From assembly GCA_014529385.2 (NCBI GenBank), contig CM043952.1:54266119-54330118 (forward strand): a stretch of DNA of 64,000 nucleotides, in the 5' to 3' direction. Under the pieces are notes generated by a model. The model saw only the letters and a program-made list of their open reading frames with translations, was not told the DNA's origin and ran no database searches. This DNA is from Adiantum capillus-veneris (taxonomy: Eukaryota > Streptophyta > Polypodiopsida > Polypodiales > Pteridaceae). Both the position numbers and the translations under genes were made by a program. Every line of letters starts with the position of its first letter. Within the stretch, counting starts at the first letter, position 1. This document shows positions 44,431-55,831 of this stretch, one piece after another.

Positions 44431-47203
44431 AATGAAATGAAATGAAATGTTATATTAACGTCTTCAAGAGGCCAAAATGACCTATGAGACCAAAAAGTTA
44501 CAATTGGTGAATCTGATACCATGTCTGAGTACAAAGTTATAAAGAAACTAGCACTAAAACACTAAGGAGAAAGGAAATGGGGGGGGGGGGGGGGGGGGGG
44601 GGTGAGTTCAGATGAAATCTCTCATCGGTCGCTGTCGGATCTCATCGACCTCCTCCATGCTCAGTACTCTGGTTGGGCGTCTTGCATGTCGAGCTAGAGT
44701 GATCTGTATCTTTTGTTCAGCCTTCGTCGGTAGTGGGAGACCCCCCGAGGTCGTGGACGTCTGGATTTGCCAAGCTCCGTGGCTCGATCAAGCAGTGTAC
44801 CTCTAGTATGAGTAGGCTCTGAGATCTGCTGTAATGACTGCTCCGTTGGCTCTCCTTTGGCTGGTGTAAAGAAATCTGTGATTCGTCTCTGAGACTGTCT
44901 TTCCTCTGATGTCCTCAGCAAGCTCTCCCTAAGTTTGCACAACTCTAGCAGGAACAATCCGAGACACCTCTGATCCTTGTATCTCATGACTCTAGAAAAA
45001 GTATGAACCCTTCTCTGAACAGGCAGTGGAAGCGGCCGCGTATCTCATAGTATGCCGGGCAGTGACATGTGTAGTGCAGCTCTGTCTCTGGCTCTAAGTT
45101 ACATAGGTAACATATCCTAGCTCCTGCCAGCACCCCTCGAAATCGACCAGTCTCGATTTGGAGCTGATGTGAGGATGTGCGTATCTGTCCAATAGTGCAT
45201 CTTATCCCATGAGATAAGTGTGTGTCCATGTATGCAGGCCTAGTCACAAAGCCGTCCTCCGTGAGTTGGAGAAGATGCTCTCTGTAGAAGGCCATCTTCG
45301 TGCCTAACTCCTGTGTCGGCTGTATCCATGTGCTCCTGGTATTTAGCTGAATCAGATCCTGACATATAAATCTAGTGATCTCTGTCCGTGTGAGAGACAG
45401 GGAGGGTGCATCCAGGGAGTATTGAAGCGGAGGTAATCTATCCATGTTGAGACCATGCGACTGAAACTATGCTGTCATCTGTCCATACCAACATGTTGTA
45501 TCGCCTTGTAGAGCTAGTTGTCGAGATGACTCCAGGGCAAGCTGAGCGTATCTGTCCTTAGGGAGATCCCATACACCATGCATAAAGGAAACCGATCTCG
45601 TCAATGCCTCCACCACCAGGGGGGAGGGGCGGCTAGCTCGGCTAGAATAATCTCATGTGGTACTGAGGCCTTAGCCCGAATCATCCGAGCGATCATAGAG
45701 ACCAGAGGCCTCTCCATACATCTCCATCCATTAGTGTTGCCAGATCTCCCCTGGTGGTCTACAGAGGGTCCCCATACCTGAACTCCATAGAGCATAGCTG
45801 GAGTCACTAGAGTGTCAAAGAGCCAAAGCTTTGTTCGCGGTTCCTGAAACTGAACCTGCGAACACATCCTCTCCAATCCTCCCAAAGTTGCATATGCTCT
45901 CGTCAGTCTAGTCTCTGATGCTCTCCTTGGTCCACCGAAGACTACCCCAAGATAAGTATATGCATTTGTGTATTCCACAGTCTCCTGGCCATACATAAGT
46001 GTGGGTGCCGACCTCCTGACCCACTGTGGTGTGGTGTTGAACACCATAACCTTGGTTTTTCCCAAATTGACCGACAATCCACTGTCACGAGAAAATGTAT
46101 GCAGAGCATCCAAATGACGCTGCATCCACTCTGGAGAGTAAAAAATCAGCACAATATCATCAGCATATAGTAACAACGGAATCGATGTCCCTGCTAAGCA
46201 TAAGTAACAACGGAATCCATGTCCCTGCTAGCGGAGCCCCCCTGTCTCCCTGACGCTCTACATAGTCCGATAACTCATCCACATACATCCCAAAAAGAGT
46301 CGGGGATAGGGGGCATCCCTGCTTTACTCCAGTAGTGGAGTGGACCATGTCAGACATTCCCTCAGTGGTGCGTACCCGCCCCATCACTGTCCTGTAACGA
46401 GCCAGAATCCCCGAAATCAGCTTTGTAGGCACACCCATTTCCTGTAATCTGCGTATAAGTCTGGCTCTCGGCACTATGTCGAAAGCATTGCAGAAATCCA
46501 CAAAGCTACAATAGATCCTCTTGCCATGGTGTCTACCCTCAATAATAGCTCCGAGTGTCAGAATTTGGTCAAGAGTGGAGAAACCTCTCCTGAAACCTGC
46601 TTGCCCTGGTGCTCTTATGCCCTCTCGCTCTGCCCATCTACTTAGCTCCTGTTCAAGAATGGATGCATACAACCTAGCTAATGTGTGACCAACCATGATG
46701 GTGCCATAATTCCCGGGAATCATGGGATCTCCTGACTTGAAAATAGGCACAATCGTGCACATACTCCAAGTCTTGGAGCCTTCATAGATGGTTCGATTAA
46801 ACATCATAGCCAGGAGCTCTGCAAGCATATCTCTGGCATGGATGAAGTGCTCTGCTACCAGACCATCATGATCATGTGCTCTCCTTGTCTTCATCCTGTC
46901 AATAGCTTTCCTTACCCTCTCCGCAGTAAAGAAAGAACATGTCTCCGGGCATGTCACTAGTGGGTCCGGCAAAGGTGGTTGTCCTAATATTGTGTAGAGA
47001 GATGTGGCATATTCCCCCCATGTCTCAGTGGAGGTGACCGCTGGTGGTGGTGAATGTTCGTGGAATAGCCTCCATGCTTCGCCTGAGTCCTGACTTATAA
47101 ATAACTGATACAGATTTTGCTCTAGCTGGGATAAATAAGCCCTTTTCTTTCATCGCACTAGGCGGCGAAAGATAATCCGTGACTGTCTATGTGTGGTAAT
47201 ACC
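44431..47203 (-). pseudogene. LINE copy c, 3' half (RT to 3' end)
   Basis: Minus strand from 47203: LYQLFISQDSGEAWRLFHEHS, then RT 46160-46972 with FKSGDPMIPGNYGTIMVGHT, QAGFRRGFSTLDQILTLGAI, SFVDFCNAFDIVPRARL, GVKQGCPLSPTLFGMYVDEL; motif C LLYADDIVLIF (about 46150-46176) after a small local duplication; RT thumb and C-terminal domain 45601-46176; then 44984-45445 with a C-x-x-C...H...C zinc motif (ICYLCNLEPETELHYTCHC) and 3' UTR with a C24 tract. The element was split at 47203 by the chromovirus; the 5' half is at 53863-56350. Confidence 0.85.
44579..44602 (+). repeat. G24 homopolymer in the LINE copy c 3' UTR
   Basis: 24 uninterrupted G, about 148 bp from the tail; the same length and nearly the same place as the G24 in LINE copy b (43825-43848). 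Confidence 0.95.
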
Positions 47204-47853
47204 CGTCACAAAGTGATGACGTGTCTACCTGAGAGCATGCGGGAAACCCTAACCCTCACTGCTGCTGAAAACCCTAATTCTGGAAACCCTAACCCTAAAA
47301 CCTACAAACCCCTAAAAACAGCAGAAACCCTAACCCTAACCCTAAAAGGGCAATAGGCTGAAATCCCGGAATTTGCGGAGGCATGCTGACGTGGCATCGT
47401 ATGGCAAGGCCCGGAAAAAGCGCTGAATTTGCGTGGTTGTTTTTGGTGCTTTTTCTCTACGCAATTGGAAATAGAGAGAGAGAATACTGTTGCTTTATTG
47501 ACAAAAGCTTAAGAGAGCTTGTGAGAGAGAGAGAGAGACTTTGCTTTTGATTTGAAGCTTTTGGGGCTCTGTTTTTGGCATCCCTTGTAAACATTAAATA
47601 AGTGGTTTGGGCTCCTACTCTGCAGAGCATCTGGATGCAGAGTCTGAGAGTGAGACCCGAACCACTCTTGTACTTTGAGCTGATTAATACATAAAGAAAT
47701 ACCGAAACGAGCGCCAATCTTTGGGGCCAATATCTCTAGGCACGGAATTCTGCCGGGCCAGTGCAAATCTATTGTGAACTGTGAACTGTTTTGAAGTGGA
47801 TAATTGGTGCTGTCGTGATTGATTCTTGACTTGGAGTGTCCAAGTCTGTTACA
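47204..47853 (+). repeat. 5' LTR of the chromovirus, with telomere-like repeats
   Basis: 650 bp; starts CGTCACAAAG (the right LTR has TGTCACAAAG) and ends CTGTTACA. Contains several AACCCTAACCCTAAA blocks at 47241-47346, the complement of the plant telomere repeat. A TTTAGGG-like array therefore travels with the LTR. Confidence 0.9.
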
Positions 47854-47854
47854 G

Positions 47855-47866
47855 TGGTATCAGAGC
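47855..47866 (+). promoter_or_regulatory. Primer binding site of the chromovirus
   Basis: TGGTATCAGAGC, exact initiator Met-tRNA complement, one base after the LTR end. Confidence 0.9.
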
Positions 47867-47922
47867 ACGGCCGATTTCTCTTCTACGGGAAATCTGATCC
47901 CAATTTTTTTTCCGCGGCACCT

Positions 47923-49431
47923 ATGGCTTCACGCAAGGATCAGTCGACTCCCTCTGCATTTGGAGATGCCGGCAGGGATATCACAACGAAGATTCCGGTA
48001 GAGAGTATGGTCCACCTTGGCCTACTCAGGCGGAGCAACGAGAGATGAAGTGTCGTCAATTGATTGGCAATGCAACAAAGATGATGCTCAGTTTTGCGAA
48101 GGACCCAAAATTGGCAAAATATATGAGCGAGACTTCTTTTCAGGTGCACAAGCAGTGGCAAAAAACCACAACACCACCCCCGAAACCCGCTCTCAAGAAA
48201 CCTTCTGCTCACAAGACCCATTCAGAGAAGAAATTAGAAGAGGTGGTTGATGCACGGATTGCTCAGCTTTCTGACGTGTAGAACAAAGCTAAGAGGCATG
48301 GCAAAAAGCAGAAGAAAGGCACTGACTTCCCGGGTTATTTGGGTCGTCAGTCGACATTTGATAAGGCAAAGAAACAGAAGAAGCATGTTCGATTTGAAGG
48401 AGTACCTAGTTCTTCTTCTTTTTCTTCTTCTGACAGTTCTTCTAGCTCTTCAGATTTGAGCGAAGAAGACAGAAAAGGCAAAAAGCGAAGCAAGAAACAA
48501 CGCTTAAGAAAGGGCAAGAAAAAGGCAAAGAAGTCTAAATCTCGCCCAGTGAGTGACAGTTCTACAGAGGACTCGTCTACAGATAGTTCAGACTCTGATG
48601 ACTTTCTGGAAGATAAAAGCAAGAAAGTCCGAGAGTTTAAGGAAGGTGGACAGTTGATCAAATTTGACACTTTTTTAGGATATGAAGATGCATCGAAGGC
48701 TTTGTCTTTTATACAGCAGTTTGACATCGCTTTCGTGGGAGGACGCTACTAAGAGCACTCCAAGATTCGGAGAGCTGCCTCTTATTTTAAGGGGAATGCT
48801 CGAACTTGGTGGTCCACGCTTCTTTTAAACAAGACTGCGCCAATTAAATGGCTGAAATTTAAGAAGCTTTTCATTTCTTCTTGGTTGACTCAAGAGTATG
48901 AACGCGATATACGAGCTGCTTGGAACCATCTTTGGATGACCAAGAGAGATACACTGGATGCTTATTGCGAGAGATTCTGGAGCTCTTTTCTACCCGCCTC
49001 TTCATTCAAGAAGATCTCGTTCAGACAACAGATTGAGCGGTTTACCTTGGGTCTACCTACAAAGATCCGAGATCAATGCTTGGAACAGAAGTCAGCTTCT
49101 ATTCAGGAGTTGATGAGTCATGCGAAGCGGGGTTTTGCCATTCACTCTGGCAGTTTGACCTACCCCACCGATGAGGTCATGACACAATGAGCCGAACAGA
49201 CTTCAACGAATGAAATTAGAAAGAGAAAGACCAACCCAGAAAAGAAGGATGCACGACCCAAGCTTACTCCTGAGGAGAGAGCTTGCTTCATCAGGGAGGG
49301 GAAGTGCTTTGGATGCGGGGAACATGGACATATCTCCGCAAAGTGCCCTAACAAGGCACCGAATAAACAAGACGAAGAAAGGCCAGAAAGTTCTAAAGCA
49401 GCTGAGAGACATGGCAAAAAAGGCAGATAAA
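47923..49431 (+). pseudogene. Chromovirus Gag with zinc knuckle
   Basis: ATG at 47923 (MASRKDQSTPSAF), then a frame change near 48045 into frame 3, which continues to the zinc knuckle with stops at 48281, 48752 and 49190. Order: N-terminal part, Ser/Asp/Lys-rich low-complexity linker (48400-48620; strings of Ser, then Lys/Arg), capsid region (SYFKGNARTWWSTLL, WLTQEYERDIRAAWNHLWM, DTLDAYCERFWSSF, KIRDQCLEQKSASIQELM) and knuckle CFGCGEHGHISAKC at 49305-49346. Gag forms the particle that packages the RNA. The Ser-rich linker is long for this family. Confidence 0.85.
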
Positions 49432-49985
49432 AAGTAGAACTGGTACCACATGGAGTGGGACCTGAACCGAATCAAATGAATGAAAGTACAAACTTTGCCG
49501 TTTTTGGGGCAAAGTGAAGGATCAAGAAGCTCTTTTGAAGGAGCCAAGGCCAACTTCTTTTCACTTGGAATTGGCGGCTCCATTTGGAACTACGCCCGGC
49601 AGGCTGAGGCCACAAGCGGAGCTAGGTCGAGTGGCACCCGGACGGGATGTTGCCATTACACCGAGCATTGGCAAACGTCGTTTGCAATGACAGGGGTGTT
49701 CAGGGCACGCGAGTGACGTTCTACTCGAAATCCCTTGGTACCACAAGAACTATCCCGTGGTTGACTACCGGGCCGAGAAAGCGACTTTGACAAATGAAGG
49801 GCTCATAGATTGTACTTGCTGAACTTCAATTTCTTTACTCATTCTTTTGGGAGAGAACTTAACGATGGATAAAGGTCGAATATGTTTTGACCTGAACAAA
49901 AGAACGCCAAGATTTTTCTCCACAATCATGCCGATTGCTTTTTAGAGGGCCTGAGGATCATACCATTGATCTGATACCTAGAAGC
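49432..49985 (+). pseudogene. Chromovirus protease, badly decayed
   Basis: Only the end of the protease is readable: LEIPWYHKNYPVVDYRAEKA at about 49718-49780. The D-S/T-G active site cannot be found in any frame, so this part has been shortened or scrambled. Confidence 0.6.
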
Positions 49986-51130
49986 ACGCCACCGAACCAG
50001 CCACCTTACCGTGTGAGCCGAGCACAGAATGAAGAGATTATGAACCAAGTGAAAGACCTCTTGGAAAAGGGTCTTGTCCAGCCTAGTACTTAACCGTATT
50101 GCTCTCCAGTGTTGTTCCTAGGATTGATGATATACTCGTCAGATTACAGGGATCCTCGTGCTTTAGCAGGATTGATTTGAAGAGTGGATATCATCATATC
50201 AGAATCGCGCCGGGAGACGTCTACAAGACAGCTTTTCGGACGACTTTTGGGTTATTTGAGTTTTAGTGATGCCTTTTGGCTTAACCAATGCTTCTGCGGC
50301 ATTTAACCGGATGATGGACATGATTTTTCGAGAGTACAGGCTATTTGTTGGCACTTTCCTTGACGATATCATTGTTTTCTCCAAGAATGAGCAAAACACA
50401 GAGATCATCTGCTTTAGGTCTTTCAGGCATTACGAGATCAGAAGTTAGTGATTAATGCAAAGAAAAGTTATTTTTTCCTACCAGAGATACACTTTTTGGG
50501 ACACATTGTCTTAGCACCGGGAGTGCAAATGGATCCGGCCAAGATAGAGACTATACGTGATTGGCCCGATTTGAAGAATGTCCATGAAGTTAGAAGCTTC
50601 TTGGGACTGTGTTCGTACTACAGGCGGTTCGTTCGACAGTTTGCAGAGGTTGCTTCTCCTTTGCATATCTTGACACAGAAAGGAGTCCCTTTCTCCTGGG
50701 CACCCATAGAGGTGACTAGTCGCCTTTCAGACATTGAAAGAGAAACTGACTACGAGACCAAATTGACTTTGCCAGACTTACAGAAGTCATTTGAAGTATA
50801 TTGTGATGCTTGTGGTCGTAGTCTGGGTGCGGTCTTAATGCAAGAAGGCCATGTCATTGCTTACGAGAGCCGATTGTTCTCAAGGCCGGAAATGACGGCA
50901 CAGATTTATGAGAAAGAGCTTTTGGAGGTTATCCATGCTCTTACTCAATGACGGCATTACCTACTCGGAGGCGGATTTTACTGTCTTTACAGACCATCAG
51001 AGTTTGTGCTGCTTCTTGTCACAGAAGCAACTTTCGGAAAAGCAAATGCGATGGGTGAACATCTTGTCACAGTTTGACTTCCAGATTGTCCATGTGGAGG
51101 GACAGAAGAATGTGGTGGCAGATGCTTTGT
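49986..51130 (+). pseudogene. Chromovirus reverse transcriptase and RNase H
   Basis: PPYRVSRAQNEEIMNQVKDL at about 49990-50060, a missing central part near 50110 (the sequence jumps from SPVLFLGL to DDILVRLQG), FSRIDLKSGYHHIRI (motif A, about 50160), [16 protein letters not shown] (50266 on), [10 protein letters not shown] (motif C at 50356-50367), FLGHIV, RSFLGLCSYYRRFV and SPLHILTQK. RNase H: VYCDACGRSLGAVLMQEGHV, YEKELLEVIHALTQ, then after a frame change FTVFTDHQSLCCFLSQ and VADALSRKP. Several stops, frameshifts and one deletion. Confidence 0.85.
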
Positions 51131-52300
51131 CTCGAAAGCCGTTGGTTCTGGCTATTTCCGCGATACATCATAGGAGCTTCGAGGATATGGTCGACCAGTA
51201 TGCCACAGATACAGATTTTGCAGACGTTTTCACACGGATACGGGATGGGGAGACAGTAGCAAGATATTCCATTCGGGATGGCTACTTGACGAGAAAAACC
51301 ATGTTGTGCGTTACACAGCCATTGAGGGAAAAGGTTATGACTGAATGCCACTGTCCACCTTTTACGGGTCACCGCGGCATTGCTACCGCCATGAAAGGGG
51401 TAGAGAGATACTTCTTTTGGCCGAGACTCAGAAGGATGTGGAAGAGTTTGTGTCCAGTTGCTTAGTATGCCACAAGGTCAAGTTTGACAGGCATAAATCA
51501 CAAGAATTGTTACAGCCTTTACCCATACCCACCCGCCCCTGGGAAAGTATTGCAATGGATTTCATTTTTGATCTCCCGAGAACACAGAGTGGTCACGATC
51601 ATATCTGGACTGTTATTGACAGATTTGGCAAACAGGCTCATTTCATTCCACTGAAGAAAACAGTCAAGCCGGATCACTTAGCGAGACTGTTTGTGGCCCA
51701 GATTTTCAGATTACATGGCATGCCTGAGACGATTGTCTCCGACAGGGATCCCACATTTACGAGTTTGTTTTGGAAGGCAATTTGGGAGAACATTGGTACG
51801 CGGTTGCAGTTCTCGTCATCGTTCCACCCGCAGACTGACGGGCAATCTGAGACTGCCAATTCAGTGGTTCTAGATTTATTGAATTCTTATATCTCGGATC
51901 AGAAGACTCAATGGAAAAAGTACTTACCTTTGGTGGAATTTGCCTACAATAATAGGATACACTCTTCGACTAGGAAGGCGCCATTTGAGATTGTTAAAGG
52001 TGCGGCGAAGGTTCCACCCTTCCTAAGCACGAAAGATAAGATTTTTGAAGCGGATGAATATACGCGAGACTTGGATACGTCTTTTGCCAAGGTTCGCGAG
52101 ACTTTGCAGAAATCTCAAGAACGACATAAAAAGGCAGCGGATCGCCATCGTTGTGACTTGAAATTGAAGGAGGATGATTGGGTGCTCTTACGTTTTGACA
52201 AGGTACGCCTGAGAAAGAAAAAGGGAAAGGAGAGGCTTTTTCCAAAGCTTAGTATGTGATACTACGGACCTTTCCAGATCACTGAAAAGATAAATGATGT
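51131..52300 (+). pseudogene. Chromovirus integrase
   Basis: Zinc-binding N-terminal part (HCPPFTGHRGIATAMKG, CLVCHKVKF), catalytic core with D in IAMDFIFDLP (about 51555), D in IVSDRDPTF (about 51740) and E in TDGQSETAN (about 51850), then VEFAYNNRIHSSTRKAPFEI. The longest clean piece is 51345-52259 (304 codons), with all three catalytic residues present. A stop follows at 52257-52259. The integrase itself is the best-preserved part of the element. Confidence 0.88.
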
Positions 52301-52352
52301 CTCCTTCCGACTAAAACTGCCTAATACTTGGAGGATTCACAATGCATTTCAT

Positions 52353-52619
52353 GTGAGTCTCTTGAAACCTTTTAAAGGTGATGTGCCTGATGATGAGGAG
52401 CCTGATGAGCAACCCGAAGTGGAAGAAAACGAGGAGATCCTTGTTCCTGAACAGATTTTGGCACATAAGGATACGAAGAATAAAGGTAAAGTACGAAGGC
52501 AGTTCTTGGTTAAGTTCAAGAACTATCCTGCATTGGATGAGAAGTGGATGGAGGAGGAGGACCTGACAGATACTCCTCAGTTTGTGAAACTTTACCTCGA
52601 GGCTTTTGGTTTAGCATAG
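52353..52619 (+). CDS. Chromovirus integrase C-terminus with chromodomain
   Basis: 88 codons, open: [20 protein letters not shown], then [39 protein letters not shown] and [10 protein letters not shown]. The pattern LVKFKxYP...WxxEEDL is the chromodomain that defines chromoviruses. The first aromatic cage position is not typical, as is common in several plant chromovirus lineages. It is joined to the integrase by readthrough of the stop at 52257. Confidence 0.8.
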   Translation: MSLLKPFKGDVPDDEEPDEQPEVEENEEILVPEQILAHKDTKNKGKVRRQFLVKFKNYPALDEKWMEEEDLTDTPQFVKLYLEAFGLA

Positions 52620-53188
52620 TCTACTCCAAATGGAACCCATAATTCAGCTTGGCCAGAGATCTGGTGCAGTGGGATGCACAAGAGGGGAGTTACTCCCCTC
52701 CTTTGTCAACAGATGCCTTGATTTTGATACTAAAGTCACTGATGTCTCTTTGAGCTTCAGCGATATTGAGAGCTGACAGTATTCTGCTGGATGACGGAAT
52801 TCCTGATTATGATACTGATTTGTTCTCGACTTCTTTTAAGTGCAGGAACTGATAGACGAAATGACTGTAGCATTTTGGTTTGATTGATCTCGAATAGACA
52901 TGGTTGCAATAGGAGTTAGTCAATCGGACATCGATGCGGTCCTAATTGGATTTAGATGCGATTGCTAGCTACATTGCCGATAAATCATGGTCTAAGATCT
53001 GAATGAATGTTGAATGTCATGTGATGTCCTGTGATGTCCTGCGATGTGACTGTTGATTGGTACATGTGCTAGATGTGCGTTCCTAGTACGTAGGTACTAA
53101 CAGTCAGTGTCTGCTAAGCCGGTTTATGGCCTCTGTCTGTTTTTCAGGCGTAATCGAGGGCGATTACAATGCTTTCAAGAGGGGGGTA
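52620..53188 (+). other. Chromovirus 3' untranslated region and polypurine tract
   Basis: No ORF of note; ends in TTTCAAGAGGGGGGTA, the polypurine primer, directly before the 3' LTR. The same closing sequence (CGATTAC...CTTTC/TTTCAAGA.GGGGGG) occurs before the LTR at 62716. Confidence 0.75.
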
Positions 53189-53862
53189 TGTCACAAAGTG
53201 ATGACGTGTCTGCCCGAGAGCATGCGGAAAACCCTAACCCTGACTGCTGCTGAAAACCCTAACCCTAAAACCTACAGACCCTAAAATCTGCCAAAAACCC
53301 TAAAAACAGCAGAAACCCTAACCCAAACTCTAATCCTAACCCTAACCCTAAAAGGGCAGCAGACTAAAATCCCGGAATTTGCGGAGACATGCTGACGTGG
53401 CATCGTACGGCAAGGCCCGAAAAAAGCGCTGAATTTGCGTGACTCTTTTTGGTGCTTTTTCTCTACGCAATTGGAGATAGATAGAGAGAGAATACTGTTG
53501 CTTTATTGACAAAGAAAGCAACAGAGCATGTGAGAGAGAGAGAGAGACTTTGCTTTTGATCTGAAGCTTTTGGGGCTCTGTTTTTGGCATCCCTTGTAAA
53601 CATTAAATAAGTGGTTTGGGCTCCGACTCTGCAGAGCATCTGGACGCAGAGTCTGAGAGTGAGACCCAAACCATTCTTGTACTCTGAACTGATTAATACG
53701 TAAAGAAATACCGAAAGGGGCGCCAGTCTTTGGGGCCAATATCTCTAGGCACGGAACTCCGCCGGGCCAGTGCAAATCTATTGTGAGCTGTGAACTGTTT
53801 TAAAGTGGATAATTGGTGCTGTCGTGATTGATTCTTGACTTGGAGTGTCCAAGTCTATTACA
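53189..53862 (+). repeat. 3' LTR of the chromovirus, with telomere-like repeats
   Basis: 674 bp, TGTCACAAAG...CTATTACA. CCCTAACCCTAAA blocks at 53229-53352 are slightly longer than in the 5' LTR, which explains most of the length difference. Scattered differences between the LTRs show that the insertion is not very recent. Confidence 0.9.
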
Positions 53863-54846
53863 ATACCCATGAGCACTTCCCTCTGTAACTTGATCCTCAT
53901 CTCTCTACACTCCTCATCATACCAACTGTTCTGGGGCATTTTTCCAGATTGTCTTCGTGTAGGCTGGCTGTGGGGGTATGCTTCTGATGCTGCATCATGG
54001 AGCGTCTCAGTCAGTATCTGAGTGAGTTCATCTAGTGGCCGTCCTGGCTCCTGGGTGCATAGATTCCTGTATATCTCATCCATATACACAGTCCGTCTCC
54101 CTCATGAAGGTATACCGGATGTGTGTAGGGACCTCTCCTAATGGAGCTGTGCTGAACTGAAACATCAGGGTGAAGGACAAGATAACATGATCAACTGCCA
54201 CTCCAACTGGCCTAGTGCCCACCATGAAATCTTGAAAGAATGGAATGAGACCTAGCTGGGCCATAACATAATCCATTGTGCTGGCACCATGTCGGTGTGG
54301 AAAGCAAGTAAAACCTCCAGCTGTCGAAAATCTTTGTAGGCCATTCAAAATGGCCAATCTATGTGCGGTTCCCATATCTATCAAGTATCTGCCATATTCC
54401 GTGTATTCCTCATCTTGTGATAATCTGGATAGACCCATCTCTGTAACGTCCAGCTCCCTAAGCATTTCCTCAGAAGTATCATAAAATATTGTCTGGTGGT
54501 GGGCAGTCCTAGCATTGAAATCCCCTATTATGATAATGTCACCATCCTTAGAAAACTCCCATATGTCATTATCCAAAATAGCAAAGGGGGATTGCCCCCA
54601 AGGTGATGCATATACTGATGTACTAGGAGGAAAGTCACAAATAGCAATGTAGAGGTATCTGCCCGTCTCTGCCCTGAGCCTCATCCACATGTACCTAGCA
54701 TGCTCATCCTTGCGCGCTATATATATCAATGGTTGCAACTCCTCCCTGAATAGAACTGCCACTCCCCCTGAGCCTCGTCCTCGGTGCTCCGATCTGGTCT
54801 CTTGTATGCGGGCTGTCTCCCATCTATACCCGGTCACCTGTGGCAT
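53863..54846 (-). pseudogene. LINE copy c ORF2 N-terminus, APE endonuclease
   Basis: Minus strand from 54846: RGRGSGGVAVLFREELQPLI, ARYMWMRLRAETGRYLYIAI, GDIIIIGDFNARTAHHQTIF (D-x-N), TMDYVMAQLGLIPFF and GVAVDHVILSFTL (V-D-H in place of the usual S-D-H), then KMPQNSWYDEECREM. 256 codons are open to 54076, then one frame change. All key endonuclease residues are present, more complete than in copy a. It would have been joined to the RT at 47203. Confidence 0.82.
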
Positions 54847-55033
54847 GGATTGCCCAGGGGCTTGATGCGTCTTAGAGTAGAAGATGATGTATCATGTCTC
54901 TCCCTGTGAAGCTATCCTCAAAGGCCCCTACATCAAGACAAAGTGACCCGTTACAATTCCAGGTTGCCATCTTTAGTGTGGTCCCATAGGTCTCGCACCA
55001 TCATGCGGGACAACGCTCCAATATCACCACCTT

Positions 55034-55831
55034 TCAATCTCTGTAAAAAGCAATCTTCCCCTTTTCCCTTGCTGCTCTAATTTCCGGCATTACTTCTTGC
55101 ATATGAGCAATCTGCGAGAGGGTGAGGTCATCTCCAAGAAAGATGCAAGTCTTCTTTAGGGTCGGCGGTCTCTTCTTTAGGAAGTCCTTCGCTTCCATGG
55201 AGGGGAAGCCGAGAATGAGTGCCCTTTCCTTCGCGGTTTCTCCGTTGCTCCCGCTTTTCTTTGTGCCCACTCTCCAGGCCCTCGTATGCGTCTGCTCGTT
55301 GACCCCCACCAAAGTCATGAGTTCTTTTACCTCTTCCTCCACATTATCTTGGTCTTTGAGGCCACATGTCCTTACATGTAAGGCCCGCACACGTCTCCTT
55401 TGCTCCTCTTCTAGTGTCAAGTTGATGATGGTTGGTGTGGGGGTGGGGGTTATTTCCTTGCCTTTCCCTTTCTTGACAATCTCGATCCATTTTTCGGCCT
55501 TTTTTGCTTTTTGTTGGGTCTTTGTGATGACATCTACCCACGAGGTCGTCATTTCTTTTTGTTGCTCCCCACCTTCTTCGATGGCCCGCACTTGTGCATT
55601 AATCGTGTTAAGCTCTTCAATTACTGAGGGTTGAAGGTCTCCCTCTTCAAGAACATTTTGCGATCGCACCTCTGCAAGCTCTTTCTTGAATAGCGCGATT
55701 TCCTCATCTTGGGCCTTCACGCAATCCTCGAGTGTATGTATCGTACTTTCCTGTGCTGGTTGAGTATGTTGATAGTACCTAGGAGGTGGCGGTTGATCAT
55801 GTTGATGGACTCGCTTAGCTCTTCTTTGCAT
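55034..55831 (-). CDS. LINE copy c ORF1 protein, intact, 265 codons
   Basis: Minus-strand Met at 55831 (MQRRAKRVHQHDQPPPPRYY). A Pro/His-rich start, then a coiled coil (residues about 30-100, TIHTLEDCVKAQDEEIALF, KKELAEVR), SWVDVITKTQQKAKKAEKWI, and a C-terminal RNA-binding part (VRALHVRTCGLKDQDN, TRAWRVGTKK, GFPSMEAKDFLKK, IFLGDDLTLSQIAHMQEV, KGKIAFYRD). This layout, coiled coil then an RRM/CTD-like part, is that of L1-type ORF1 proteins, which bind the LINE RNA. No stop or shift was found, unlike copy a. Confidence 0.8.
   Translation of the reverse strand: MQRRAKRVHQHDQPPPPRYYQHTQPAQESTIHTLEDCVKAQDEEIALFKKELAEVRSQNVLEEGDLQPSVIEELNTINAQVRAIEEGGEQQKEMTTSWVDVITKTQQKAKKAEKWIEIVKKGKGKEITPTPTPTIINLTLEEEQRRRVRALHVRTCGLKDQDNVEEEVKELMTLVGVNEQTHTRAWRVGTKKSGSNGETAKERALILGFPSMEAKDFLKKRPPTLKKTCIFLGDDLTLSQIAHMQEVMPEIRAAREKGKIAFYRD

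Larger units (their letters stand above)
47204..53862 (+). mobile_element. Ty3/gypsy chromovirus, full length but decayed
   Basis: 6.66 kb with LTRs 47204-47853 and 53189-53862, primer site, Gag with zinc knuckle, protease remnant, RT, RNase H, integrase, chromodomain and polypurine tract (AAGAGGGGGGT before 53189). Flanked by a perfect ATACC duplication (47199-47203 and 53863-53867). Removing it rejoins LINE copy c in register with the uninterrupted LINE copy a near 41310. Stops and frameshifts are spread through gag and pol. The chromodomain in these elements targets insertion to modified chromatin. Confidence 0.93.

Noticed and set aside
47241-47346. Possible chromosome end because of CCCTAA repeats
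   Set aside because: The repeats lie inside both LTRs of one element, are short and degenerate, and have normal sequence on both sides; not a telomere.
48347-48727. Minus-strand ORF of 126 codons opposite Gag
   Set aside because: Mirror of the Ser/Lys-rich Gag linker; the plus strand carries the continuous Gag frame and zinc knuckle.
55122-55634. Plus-strand ORF of 170 codons opposite LINE ORF1
   Set aside because: Shadow of the intact ORF1, which is conserved with LINE copy a on the minus strand.
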